Shown one piece after another: positions 1 to 5,972 of a DNA stretch of 6,167 nucleotides; the stretch's first letter is position 1, and every line of letters starts with the position of its first letter. The translations under genes were made by a program, and so were the position numbers. The notes under the pieces were generated by a model. That model was given only the letters and a program-made list of their open reading frames with translations. It ran no database searches and was not told the DNA's origin. The stretch is taken from NCBI GenBank assembly GCA_947624665.1, contig CANQLK010000107.1, positions 1-6,167 on the forward strand. Reading direction: 5' to 3'. Source of the DNA: Candidatus Gastranaerophilales bacterium (GTDB lineage Bacteria; Cyanobacteriota; Vampirovibrionia; Gastranaerophilales; Gastranaerophilaceae).

Positions 1-77
1 TTCTCGTCTTTACTCGAACCCCTCTCCTCAAAAGGTACACCGTACCTTTTTCGTCGGCAGAGTGCCACATCGACATC
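1..77. repeat. 77-bp direct repeat, copy 1 (reaches left window edge)
   Basis: This segment is identical base for base to 130-206, at a 129-bp offset. It begins at the first base of the window, so the true repeat may extend further left. The bases just before copy 2 (121-129, ggcggacgg) may also belong to the unit. About half its bases are G or C (39 of 77), much richer than the surrounding AT-rich DNA, which suggests a separate origin. It contains a perfect inverted repeat at 30-38/42-50. No transposase gene or recognisable insertion-sequence end is visible. I do not recognise the family. Confidence 0.9.
30..50. repeat. Inverted repeat (hairpin) inside repeat copy 1
   Basis: The arms aaaaggtac (30-38) and gtacctttt (42-50) are perfectly complementary over 9 bp around a 3-nt loop, acc. 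A fifth T follows on the + strand. The shape resembles a short intrinsic terminator that could work in either direction. However, the stem has only three G/C pairs and the T run is short, so termination is uncertain. The hairpin may instead be the structural core of the repeat element. Confidence 0.7.
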
Positions 78-129
78 ATTCTTTTGTATTTAATTGTCAG
101 TTTGGTGATAAGCCATTTGTGGCGGACGG

Positions 130-206
130 TTCTCGTCTTTACTCGAACCCCTCTCCTCAAAAGGTACACCGTACCTTTTTCGTCGGCAGAGTGCCACATC
201 GACATC
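130..206. repeat. 77-bp direct repeat, copy 2
   Basis: This is an exact copy of 1-77. The two copies are separated by 52 bp of unique DNA (78-129) and diverge immediately after position 206. The period of 129 bp is 43 codons, so any reading frame through one copy continues in the same frame through the other. The copy ends about 100 bp upstream of spmA. It could be part of a dispersed extragenic repeat family or a minisatellite; the sequence alone does not decide. Confidence 0.9.
159..179. repeat. Inverted repeat (hairpin) inside repeat copy 2
   Basis: This is the same 9-bp stem as in copy 1, with arms at 159-167 and 171-179, loop acc, and a T at 180. If transcribed from either side it could form a hairpin and might shield spmA from transcription entering from the left. 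Confidence 0.7.
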
Positions 207-237
207 TTTATTGTCCAATTTTTTTCAACGGACTATT

Positions 238-257
238 TTATTATCTTATGATAATAA
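238..257. promoter_or_regulatory. AT-rich palindrome upstream of spmA
   Basis: The arms ttattatc (238-245) and gataataa (250-257) form a perfect 8-bp inverted repeat around ttat, followed by a T run at 258-262. It lies about 50 bp before spmA and overlaps a weak promoter-like pair, TTGTCC (211-216) and TATTTT (234-239), spaced 17 bp. This layout would suit an operator site or a weak terminator for incoming transcription. With only one G/C pair in the stem, a DNA-binding site is as plausible as an RNA hairpin. Both readings are inference. Confidence 0.3.
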
Positions 258-306
258 TTTTTCGTCAACTTTATATTTTGATTTTTTATCGTTTATAAAA
301 TAAAAT

Positions 307-921
307 ATGTTTATGAATTATATTTGGTATTTTTTAATAGTGATTTCAATAGTATTTGGGGCAATCAACGGCACTTTAAATGAGGTTGCCAATTCGATAT
401 TCTCAGGTACAGCCCTTGCCGTTAAAGTCGTTTTGACCCTCTTAGGAATTATGACTTTTTGGCTTGGAATTATGAAAATAGCCGAAAAATCAGGTATTGT
501 TGAATTCATTTCAAAGCTGTTAACACCTATAGCAAAACTTATTTTCCCTGAAATACCCGCTAAAAGTCCAATTATTGGTGATATAGCAATGAATTTTTCA
601 GCTAACGCTCTTGGTCTTGCTAATGCGGCTACTCCTATGGGAATTAAAGCTATGGAAGGACTTCAAAATATTAACAAAGATAAAGAAAGTGCTTCTGACT
701 CCATGTGCATTCTGCTTGCTATGAATACTGCCGGTTTTCAATTAATTCCCGCTACCGTCATTGCCATACTTGCGGCAGCAGGTCTTAAAAACCCGACTAT
801 AATTATTATTCCGACTTTTATTGTTACTTCCGTCGCTTTTATAAGTGCTATTATTATTGCCAAAATATCGGCTAAAATCTTTCCTCCGCAAATTAACAAG
901 GAGGATTTAAATGCCGATTAA
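307..921 (+). CDS. spmA: Spore maturation protein A family membrane protein (SpmA)
   Basis: This 204-residue, strongly hydrophobic protein has the nucleoside-recognition (Gate) domain organisation of SpmA. The family signatures are clear: LLGIMTFWLGIMKIAEKSG at residues 45-63, the stretch NFSANALGLANAATP at 96-110, and NTAGFQLIPAT at 140-150. Length is close to the usual ~200 residues. In Bacillus, SpmA and SpmB act together in spore-core dehydration; in non-sporulating bacteria the pair is common but its substrate is unclear, and a transport role is inferred from the domain. Two in-frame ATGs (307 and 313) are possible starts, neither with a Shine-Dalgarno. The second gives MNYIWYFLIV, which resembles homologue N-termini. 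The 3' end overlaps spmB by 11 bp, indicating one operon and probably a two-subunit membrane complex. Confidence 0.93.
   Translation: MFMNYIWYFLIVISIVFGAINGTLNEVANSIFSGTALAVKVVLTLLGIMTFWLGIMKIAEKSGIVEFISKLLTPIAKLIFPEIPAKSPIIGDIAMNFSANALGLANAATPMGIKAMEGLQNINKDKESASDSMCILLAMNTAGFQLIPATVIAILAAAGLKNPTIIIIPTFIVTSVAFISAIIIAKISAKIFPPQINKEDLNAD
898..904 (+). promoter_or_regulatory. Strong Shine-Dalgarno for spmB
   Basis: The motif aaggagg lies inside the last codons of spmA, six bases before the spmB ATG at 911. It is the strongest ribosome-binding site in the window and fixes the spmB start. With the 11-bp gene overlap it points to coupled translation of the pair. Confidence 0.85.
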
Positions 922-1450
922 AGAACTGCTGAATCTGTTATCACTATGGGCTTTGCCCGCTATAATATTAATAATACTGACTTTTGCCATTATTCGTAAA
1001 GTTCCCGTTTATGAAGCTTTTATTGAAGGCGCAAAGGATGGAGTTAAAGTCAGTATCAATATTATCCCGTATCTTGTTGCTATAATCGTTGCTATTTCTA
1101 TGCTCCGAGCTTCTGGATTAATAGAATACATATCAAATGCATGCGCCTCGATATTAGAACAAATTCATTTCCCTGCCGATATCCTACCTTTGGCTTTTGT
1201 CAGGTCACTTTCGGGTAGTGCAGCTCTGGGCATTTTCTCGGATATTGTTTCTAACAACGATATAAATTCTTATACCACTAAACTCGCCGCCATTATGATG
1301 GGTTCTTCCGAAACCACTTTCTATGTTTTAACTGTTTATTTCGGTTCCATCGGCATAAAAAAATACAGATATGCCCTGTTTACAGGTCTTTGCGCTGACT
1401 TCATCGGAATTGTCATGGCTGTTTTTGTCGCAGAATTATTTTTCTTATAG
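911..1450 (+). CDS. spmB: Spore maturation protein B family membrane protein (SpmB)
   Basis: This 179-residue protein is nearly the same length as Bacillus subtilis SpmB (about 178). It carries the Gate/nucleoside-recognition domain, with VYEAFIEGAKDG at 33-44, the loop FVRSLSGSAALGIF at 96-109, and the highly characteristic GSSETTFYVLTVYFGSIGIKK motif region at 131-151. Hydrophobic segments lie at about 12-29, 50-66, 125-147 and 157-178. The start is well supported by the aaggagg site. It is expected to work with SpmA as an inner-membrane pair. Their presence does not by itself mean the host makes spores, since spmAB occurs widely outside spore formers. The substrate is unknown. Confidence 0.94.
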   Translation: MPIKELLNLLSLWALPAIILIILTFAIIRKVPVYEAFIEGAKDGVKVSINIIPYLVAIIVAISMLRASGLIEYISNACASILEQIHFPADILPLAFVRSLSGSAALGIFSDIVSNNDINSYTTKLAAIMMGSSETTFYVLTVYFGSIGIKKYRYALFTGLCADFIGIVMAVFVAELFFL

Positions 1451-1459
1451 TAAAAAAAC

Positions 1460-1488
1460 TTGCTTGAATAGAAAATTTATAGTCTAAT
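1460..1488 (+). promoter_or_regulatory. Possible promoter immediately before aroA
   Basis: TTGCTT (1460-1465) and TCTAAT (1483-1488) are separated by 17 bp. The -10 element differs from consensus at one position; the -35 is weak. The -10 ends six bases before the aroA ATG at 1495, which would put the transcript start at or next to the start codon. No Shine-Dalgarno is visible here, so this could give a leaderless mRNA. In AT-rich DNA such matches arise by chance, and read-through from spmAB is an equally good explanation of aroA expression. Confidence 0.3.
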
Positions 1489-1494
1489 AATTCT

Positions 1495-2769
1495 ATGGAT
1501 ATTACTGTTAATAAAATTAAATCTTTAAAAGGAACCATTGAAATTCCTGCGGATAAGTCTATTACGCATAGAGCGTTTATGTTTTCCGCATTAACTAAAG
1601 GAAAATGCAAAATATACAATTACTCAAAAGGCGCAGATTGCACATCAAGCCTGAATATTATAAAACAGCTTGGCTGTGAAATCAATATAATCAGTGATAA
1701 AGAACTTATCATTGATGCTTCTCAGGCACTAAAACCCTCTAACACGCCTCTTGATTGCGGAAATTCGGGTACTACAACAAGGTTAATGTCGGGAATATTG
1801 GCAGGTCAAAATTTTTCTTCCTCACTTATCGGCGACGAAAGTCTTTCAAAAAGACCTATGAAAAGAATAATCACGCCTTTGGAACTTATGGGCGCCGAAT
1901 TTATTCATAATGACTACAAACTGCCTATTGAAATAAAAGGAAATCATTTAAGCGGAATAAATTATATTTCGCCTTTGGCTTCCGCTCAGGTTAAATCATC
2001 TATCCTTCTTGCAGGTATAAATGCCGACGGATTAACCTCTTTTACGGAACCCTATAAATCCAGAAATCACACCGAATTGATGTTTTCGTATATGGGTGCC
2101 GATATAAAAACTCAAGGCAATACGGTTTCCGTTTCAAAATCACAGCTTACTCCTGCGGAAATTGAAATACCCGGAGATATTTCCTCTGCCGCATTCTTTA
2201 TTGCCGCAGCACTCATAATTCCAAATTCTGATATCATTATTAAAAATGTTAACATTAATGAAACAAGAACAGGAATTATTGATGTATTTAAGGCGATGAA
2301 CGGAAATATAGAATTTCTTAACGAAAGAATCGTTTCTAATGAAAAAACGGCAGATATAAGAGTTCAATATTCTAGCCTTAAATCAGCTATGGTTGAAGGT
2401 GAAATAATTCCGAGATTAATTGATGAAATACCCGTTTTAGCTGTTGCCGCAACTCAAGCAGAAGGAACAACAATCATTAAAGATGCACAAGATTTAAGAA
2501 ATAAAGAAGCTGACAGAATTTCAGCCGTTACTAAAGAACTGAAAAAAATTGGTGCCGATATTCAAGAAACACCAGACGGTTTTATAATTAACGGGAAAAC
2601 CGATTTAACGGGCAATTGTGAAATAGAATGTTATCACGACCATAGAATTGCCATGAGCGCGCATATAGCCGGACTTATATGCAAAAAACCCATCAAAATT
2701 AAAGAATTTCAATGGGTTAATATTTCTTTTCCCGAGTTTTTAAACCTGATTAATAAATTATCTATTTAA
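1495..2769 (+). CDS. aroA: 3-phosphoshikimate 1-carboxyvinyltransferase (EPSP synthase)
   Basis: This 424-residue cytosolic enzyme joins phosphoenolpyruvate to shikimate-3-phosphate, releasing phosphate, in the sixth step of the shikimate pathway to aromatic amino acids. The family motifs are present and intact: DKSITHR at 20-26 (Lys21, Ser22, Arg26), GNSGTTTR at 89-96, KRPMKRI at 119-125, SAQVKSS at 163-169, LIDEIPVLAVAA at 308-319 with the catalytic Asp310, LRNKEADRI at 334-342 with Glu338 and Arg341, and DHRIAM at 382-387. Length is normal and no catalytic residue is missing. There is no Shine-Dalgarno before the ATG; the N-terminal alignment to the family still supports this start. It follows spmB by 44 bp in the same direction. 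No other shikimate gene is nearby. Its last 8 bp overlap the 3' end of the opposing operon. Confidence 0.97.
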   Translation: MDITVNKIKSLKGTIEIPADKSITHRAFMFSALTKGKCKIYNYSKGADCTSSLNIIKQLGCEINIISDKELIIDASQALKPSNTPLDCGNSGTTTRLMSGILAGQNFSSSLIGDESLSKRPMKRIITPLELMGAEFIHNDYKLPIEIKGNHLSGINYISPLASAQVKSSILLAGINADGLTSFTEPYKSRNHTELMFSYMGADIKTQGNTVSVSKSQLTPAEIEIPGDISSAAFFIAAALIIPNSDIIIKNVNINETRTGIIDVFKAMNGNIEFLNERIVSNEKTADIRVQYSSLKSAMVEGEIIPRLIDEIPVLAVAATQAEGTTIIKDAQDLRNKEADRISAVTKELKKIGADIQETPDGFIINGKTDLTGNCEIECYHDHRIAMSAHIAGLICKKPIKIKEFQWVNISFPEFLNLINKLSI

Positions 2770-3541
2770 CACGTGTCGGATATTTGATAAATGTACTTTT
2801 ATCCTTATCGCAATTAAACGTAATATATACCTTTTCACCTTTATAATCATCAGGCGGAATATCTACGTTTGTTACATTAGTCAACGCCAGTGATACGGAA
2901 TTATCCAAAGATTCGTTATCAGATTTTGTTACAATTCGTTTTACATTCAACAAACCTTCTTTATTTATTGTAAACACAACCGTAGTAGTATATAATTTTG
3001 AACCGTCACTCTGAATAATATTTTTATTCCATTTAGAATCAAATTCTTTACCTAAATACCCCAAATAATTTCTTAATACCGGAGATATTGAACCGAATGA
3101 AGAATTTAATACAGGCAAGTTAGCCAAAGGATCTTCACTCTTGAATGCGGAAGGTACTGCATCATCCCAATATGTTGCTATGCTTGGGATTTGAATATTT
3201 TCTTTAGAAACTTTTTCCTTTACTACATCCATTTTATGTTTTACGTGCGGAGGGAATACAAATATTGCAAGAATTATCAAAACAAAGAATACACCGGCTG
3301 CTATTAATGATTTCTTTTTTTGAGCCTGTTCTTCATAGTATTCCTCAGCCTCTTCGGGTGTCATTTTTCTTTTTTTCTTTTTTGGAGGCGGCGGTATAAC
3401 TACTTCTTCCTCGTCATAATCTTCTCTTGGCGCACGACGGGCAACTGAAACATCTTCAATTTCCTCAAACGTATCATTACCGCATTCACAATAATCGGGA
3501 CATTCCTGATATTCTGTTTTACATTCGGTGCATCTGTACAT
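2762..3541 (-). CDS. Zinc-ribbon, single-TM protein with TonB/TolA-type C-terminal domain
   Basis: This 259-residue protein has three parts. Residues 1-21 form a probable zinc ribbon (CTEC at 4-7, then Cys14, Cys18 and Cys20). A charged segment follows with PPPPKKKKRK at 50-59, and one membrane helix at about 78-96. The rest is extracytoplasmic by the positive-inside rule. Residues 154-245 resemble a TonB/TolA C-terminal domain: a helix ending in a Trp (LGKEFDSKW), strand VVFTINKEG at 188-196, then SLDNSVSLAL, a PP pair at 229-230 and a final strand VYITFNCD. The linker between helix and domain is about 55 residues without Pro-rich repeats, much shorter than in true TonB, so spanning the periplasm to outer-membrane receptors is doubtful. 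No ExbB/ExbD genes are seen. It is third in an operon with the FHA-like and vWA genes, so a structural role in their complex is inferred. Confidence 0.8.
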   Translation of the reverse strand: MYRCTECKTEYQECPDYCECGNDTFEEIEDVSVARRAPREDYDEEEVVIPPPPKKKKRKMTPEEAEEYYEEQAQKKKSLIAAGVFFVLIILAIFVFPPHVKHKMDVVKEKVSKENIQIPSIATYWDDAVPSAFKSEDPLANLPVLNSSFGSISPVLRNYLGYLGKEFDSKWNKNIIQSDGSKLYTTTVVFTINKEGLLNVKRIVTKSDNESLDNSVSLALTNVTNVDIPPDDYKGEKVYITFNCDKDKSTFIKYPTRVK

Positions 3542-3551
3542 TATATAATTT

Positions 3552-3557
3552 TCCTTT
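3552..3557 (-). promoter_or_regulatory. Shine-Dalgarno for the zinc-ribbon/TonB-C gene
   Basis: On the minus strand the 17-bp gap after the upstream TAG contains AAAGGA, about ten bases before the ATG at 3541. It supports that start and reinitiation within one operon mRNA. Confidence 0.55.
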
Positions 3558-3558
3558 A

Positions 3559-5232
3559 CTAATTAAAATCTTTATCTACTTTATCCAATAATTCTTCTCT
3601 GATTATTATTTCATATTTTGTATTACCCAACATCGTGGTTTCCATAATAAGAATAGCCGTCGGCAATAAAGCAGCTATAAAGCTTAATACCATACCGCCT
3701 ACGTCACCGCCCATAACTCCTATAAAGTATGATGCGTTCATTGATACTTCAATAAATACTACACAAAGAGCAATTATAAAGAATTTCTTTGCCTCTTTCT
3801 TTAGGTTCTTACTGCTTTCTACACCGTGAAGGATAACTCCGTGTACGTTATAATCACTAAATCCGTCCTGTTTGATTACATTTGATGCATTAACTCTTTT
3901 TGTAGTAGCGAATGAAGTAGCAAAACAGTGGAACGCAAATATAATCATGAACATTGCAAGTGCAAGGAATATCGGCGAGAATTTAAACCCTTCGGCAAGT
4001 CTTATCCAACCTGCAGCTTCAGGGAAACACTCTGCCAATGTTTGCGATACACCATAAGCTAAGAATGGTGCCGTTATTATACCAACCGCATATTCCAACC
4101 CGGCTTTAATTTCTAAGTTAAATATTTTATTACTGATATCTTTTAACTTTTTCTTTGTTATATTGTTTACAAATAATTGTATCCATTGTTGATAATCTTT
4201 AACAATTGCCTGAAAATCTTCTCTGCTTTCGTAGCTGTCAAGTTCTTCACCGCTTTCTGTGCTTATATTCTTTGTAAATCCTGCAAATATTCCTAAGAAT
4301 ATACACAAGAATGAAGTTAATAATAACATTTGCGGTAACAATAAAGGCATTCCATAAGTATGAGTTGTAAGTTCAGCCATTGAAAATACAATTATCGCAA
4401 TAAATATACCGCCTGACGTTAACATACACAATCTTTGTATTAACAAAGAAGACTGCGTGACATTTCTTTTTCCTTTATTTTGGAGAAGCATAAACTGCCC
4501 CTGCTTTAATAACATTGTAATTATTATCATTGCAATTACAATTAAAAATACTACTTTATTTTGGAATGAATTAAAGCCTATTTGAATTCGAATAATATCT
4601 TTCAGGATAAACCCCATAGCAATCGGAATAAAAGCTACTAAAATATTTAAGATTGTAAGCAAAATATCATTTTGTGCTAATTTTTGTCTTAAATAATTTG
4701 ATTTATAAGCAATTTCTTTAGTTACAATAGCTCTTCTTCTTTCAATATCGAGCTTTTTCCTGTCTATTTTGATTTTTGTTTGTGCGCCTACGCCTTTACC
4801 GTAGAGCATTTCGATATCTTGTTCGTTGAGTTCTTCATCCTCAATCATTTTCATTGTCTTTTTAACTTCTGCCTGTTTTAATTTTTCGGCATTTTTTCTG
4901 TTTGCAAGTTCTAACGAACCTGTTACTACTCTTGGATTTGTACCTGCTTCCGTTATTTTTATGCTTACAAATTCATCTGTATCCGAAATCATTAATTTAC
5001 ATAAAGAACCGATTTCTATTGCTTTTCCTATCGGTTGACCTCTAAATAAAATTTTATCACTTTTAAAGGTATTTATTATTTGCCATTTGCCGTTTTCTGC
5101 CTTTTGAAGTGAAATTATTAAATCAAACGGCAAATTTAACCGAAAATGACAATTTGGCGCAGTACCTATATTTATTACACTTGAATCATTAAAAATTTTT
5201 TCATTATTTTGTGATGTAATTGTTACTCTCAT
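3559..5232 (-). CDS. Polytopic membrane protein with degenerate FHA-like N-terminal domain
   Basis: This 557-residue protein is not a named family I recognise. Residues 1-95 look like a forkhead-associated fold (INIGTAPNCHFRL at 20-32, then WQIINTFKSDKILFRGQPI at 50-68). The usual phosphothreonine-binding residues are altered: Thr follows the Gly where Arg is normal, and SLQKA replaces the SRxHA motif. A charged, probably helical segment (110-188) follows. Predicted membrane segments lie at about 189-210, 226-242, 270-288, 296-319, 378-398, 418-440, 483-506 and 511-534. Lys-rich loops after segments 2, 4 and 6 and short loops between the others fit an N-in, C-in topology with a cytosolic FHA-like head. 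The ATG at 5232 has a good Shine-Dalgarno and lies 9 bp after the vWA gene. It is probably the membrane core of the three-gene system. FHA assignment is moderately sure; function is unknown. Confidence 0.8.
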   Translation of the reverse strand: MRVTITSQNNEKIFNDSSVINIGTAPNCHFRLNLPFDLIISLQKAENGKWQIINTFKSDKILFRGQPIGKAIEIGSLCKLMISDTDEFVSIKITEAGTNPRVVTGSLELANRKNAEKLKQAEVKKTMKMIEDEELNEQDIEMLYGKGVGAQTKIKIDRKKLDIERRRAIVTKEIAYKSNYLRQKLAQNDILLTILNILVAFIPIAMGFILKDIIRIQIGFNSFQNKVVFLIVIAMIIITMLLKQGQFMLLQNKGKRNVTQSSLLIQRLCMLTSGGIFIAIIVFSMAELTTHTYGMPLLLPQMLLLTSFLCIFLGIFAGFTKNISTESGEELDSYESREDFQAIVKDYQQWIQLFVNNITKKKLKDISNKIFNLEIKAGLEYAVGIITAPFLAYGVSQTLAECFPEAAGWIRLAEGFKFSPIFLALAMFMIIFAFHCFATSFATTKRVNASNVIKQDGFSDYNVHGVILHGVESSKNLKKEAKKFFIIALCVVFIEVSMNASYFIGVMGGDVGGMVLSFIAALLPTAILIMETTMLGNTKYEIIIREELLDKVDKDFN

Positions 5233-5237
5233 TTTTT

Positions 5238-5243
5238 TCCTCT
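5238..5243 (-). promoter_or_regulatory. Shine-Dalgarno for the FHA-like membrane protein
   Basis: Minus-strand AGAGGA lies five bases before the ATG at 5232 and overlaps the TAG stop of the vWA gene. This arrangement implies coupled translation of the two genes and fixes the downstream start. Confidence 0.7.
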
Positions 5244-5910
5244 ATCTTCCAACTGCTTCCATAAATTTTCTAATAGCGATATCAACATTTTCTTCCGAAG
5301 CCATTATAAGATTTTTGTCATCCATAACAGGCAATAACGTCTGTCTTACGGTATCCAATTTCTGAGGATGAGCATACAGAAATACCAATGATAAATCCGG
5401 AACATATTTAATTGTATTTTTTATATTCTTCGGTAGTGTATTCCAATTAATTTGTTTTTTGATATCACCTTCATTTTCAAGGTCACCAAGTATTAGAATT
5501 GCGGGTTTATATCCGTTTTCTTCATATCTTAAAGCATCGGCTACAGCTTTTTTTAGAGCCAATCCATAAGCGGTTCCGTAGCTTTTCGCATCAAATTCGC
5601 CACGTCGCTTCATTGCTTCTTTTATTTGAGGTAATTTATGCGGATTTCCGTCATAAATATTATACGTATCTTCCGATACAATGTAGATTAATGCATGATC
5701 TTCCGAATCAAGTCTTTTGCATATTCTCAAAATCAACTGTTCCTGCTCGCTTTGCATATCCCTGTTTGATGCGGATATATCAAGCAAAAATATCGATGCA
5801 ACGGGCTTAAATTCAGCCAAATCCATATTTCTAAAACCTACTATTAACAATTTACATACATAAATTGTCAAAAACAATAATAATCCTAATGATAAAGTTC
5901 TCTTAAACAT
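5242..5910 (-). CDS. Membrane-anchored von Willebrand factor A (vWA) domain protein
   Basis: This 222-residue protein starts with a short basic tip (MFKR) and a hydrophobic helix at about 6-25, read as a signal anchor that places the rest outside the cytoplasm. Residues 36-220 form a vWA domain with a complete metal-ion-dependent adhesion site: DISAS (Asp44, Ser46, Ser48), Thr113 in YGTAYGLAL, and Asp143 in LILGDLENEG. Such domains bind a divalent metal and usually mediate protein-protein contacts. An upstream in-frame TTG at 5922 would add four residues. I prefer the ATG at 5910 because it gives a typical anchor sequence and sits about 26 bases after the predicted transcript start. This is the first gene of the three-gene operon, followed after 9 bp by the FHA-like membrane protein. 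Partner and ligand are unknown; the domain call is firm. Confidence 0.88.
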   Translation of the reverse strand: MFKRTLSLGLLLFLTIYVCKLLIVGFRNMDLAEFKPVASIFLLDISASNRDMQSEQEQLILRICKRLDSEDHALIYIVSEDTYNIYDGNPHKLPQIKEAMKRRGEFDAKSYGTAYGLALKKAVADALRYEENGYKPAILILGDLENEGDIKKQINWNTLPKNIKNTIKYVPDLSLVFLYAHPQKLDTVRQTLLPVMDDKNLIMASEENVDIAIRKFMEAVGR

Positions 5911-5942
5911 ACTATTTCTCAAAACTACTATACAACATTAAA

Positions 5943-5972
5943 ATTGTATCATATTTTTTTAATTTTATGCAA
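5943..5972 (-). promoter_or_regulatory. Sigma70-like promoter for the vWA operon
   Basis: On the minus strand TTGCAT (5972-5967) and TACAAT (5948-5943) are separated by 18 bp. The -10 matches consensus at five of six positions and the -35 at four of six. The predicted transcript start is near 5936, giving a leader of about 26 bases to the ATG at 5910. The -35 and spacer lie inside the last codons of the trkH-type gene, and the -10 directly follows its TGA. Read-through from that gene could also contribute. Confidence 0.55.

Larger units (their letters stand above)
2..205 (-). other. Open reading frame through the repeats, running off the left edge; doubtful gene
   Basis: On the minus strand an ATG at 205-203 opens a frame that stays open to the window edge (68 codons). 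It encodes a 43-residue unit beginning MSMWHSADEKGTVYLL, followed by a second, truncated unit. There is an in-frame stop 27 bp upstream of the ATG and no visible Shine-Dalgarno. The plus strand is also open across the same stretch, so openness is weak evidence of coding. It may simply reflect a repeat with few stop codons. It is listed so the frame can be compared with other copies. Confidence 0.2.

Noticed and set aside
128..149. tRNA-like T-arm sequence (minus-strand GGTTCGAGT and the ggttc/gaacc pair)
   Set aside because: No acceptor stem, anticodon arm or D-arm can be built around it.
1..206. CRISPR array
   Set aside because: There are only two copies, the repeat is far too long at 77 bp with a 52-bp gap, and no cas gene is in view.
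62..298. Plus-strand 78-codon frame starting at a GTG in repeat copy 1
   Set aside because: It is made of the repeat, its spacer and an AT-rich low-complexity tail, with no Shine-Dalgarno and no recognisable domain. The opposite strand is equally open.
318..509. Minus-strand open frame inside spmA
   Set aside because: It is a shadow of spmA, whose frame has clear family motifs.
1413..1619. Minus-strand open frame across the spmB-aroA junction
   Set aside because: It overlaps two well-supported genes and shows no domain of its own.
2140..2367. Minus-strand open frame inside aroA
   Set aside because: It is antisense to conserved EPSP synthase sequence and has no recognisable features.
3635..5038. 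Plus-strand open frames antisense to the FHA-like membrane protein
   Set aside because: They are short, lack Shine-Dalgarno sites, and arise opposite hydrophobic codons of a well-formed gene.
5499..5810. 103-codon plus-strand frame opposite the vWA gene
   Set aside because: The minus-strand frame holds an intact vWA MIDAS motif; the plus frame shows no domain.
5911..5922. TTG start for the vWA protein
   Set aside because: The ATG four codons downstream gives a typical basic tip plus hydrophobic anchor. The longer form adds nothing recognisable, though it is not excluded.
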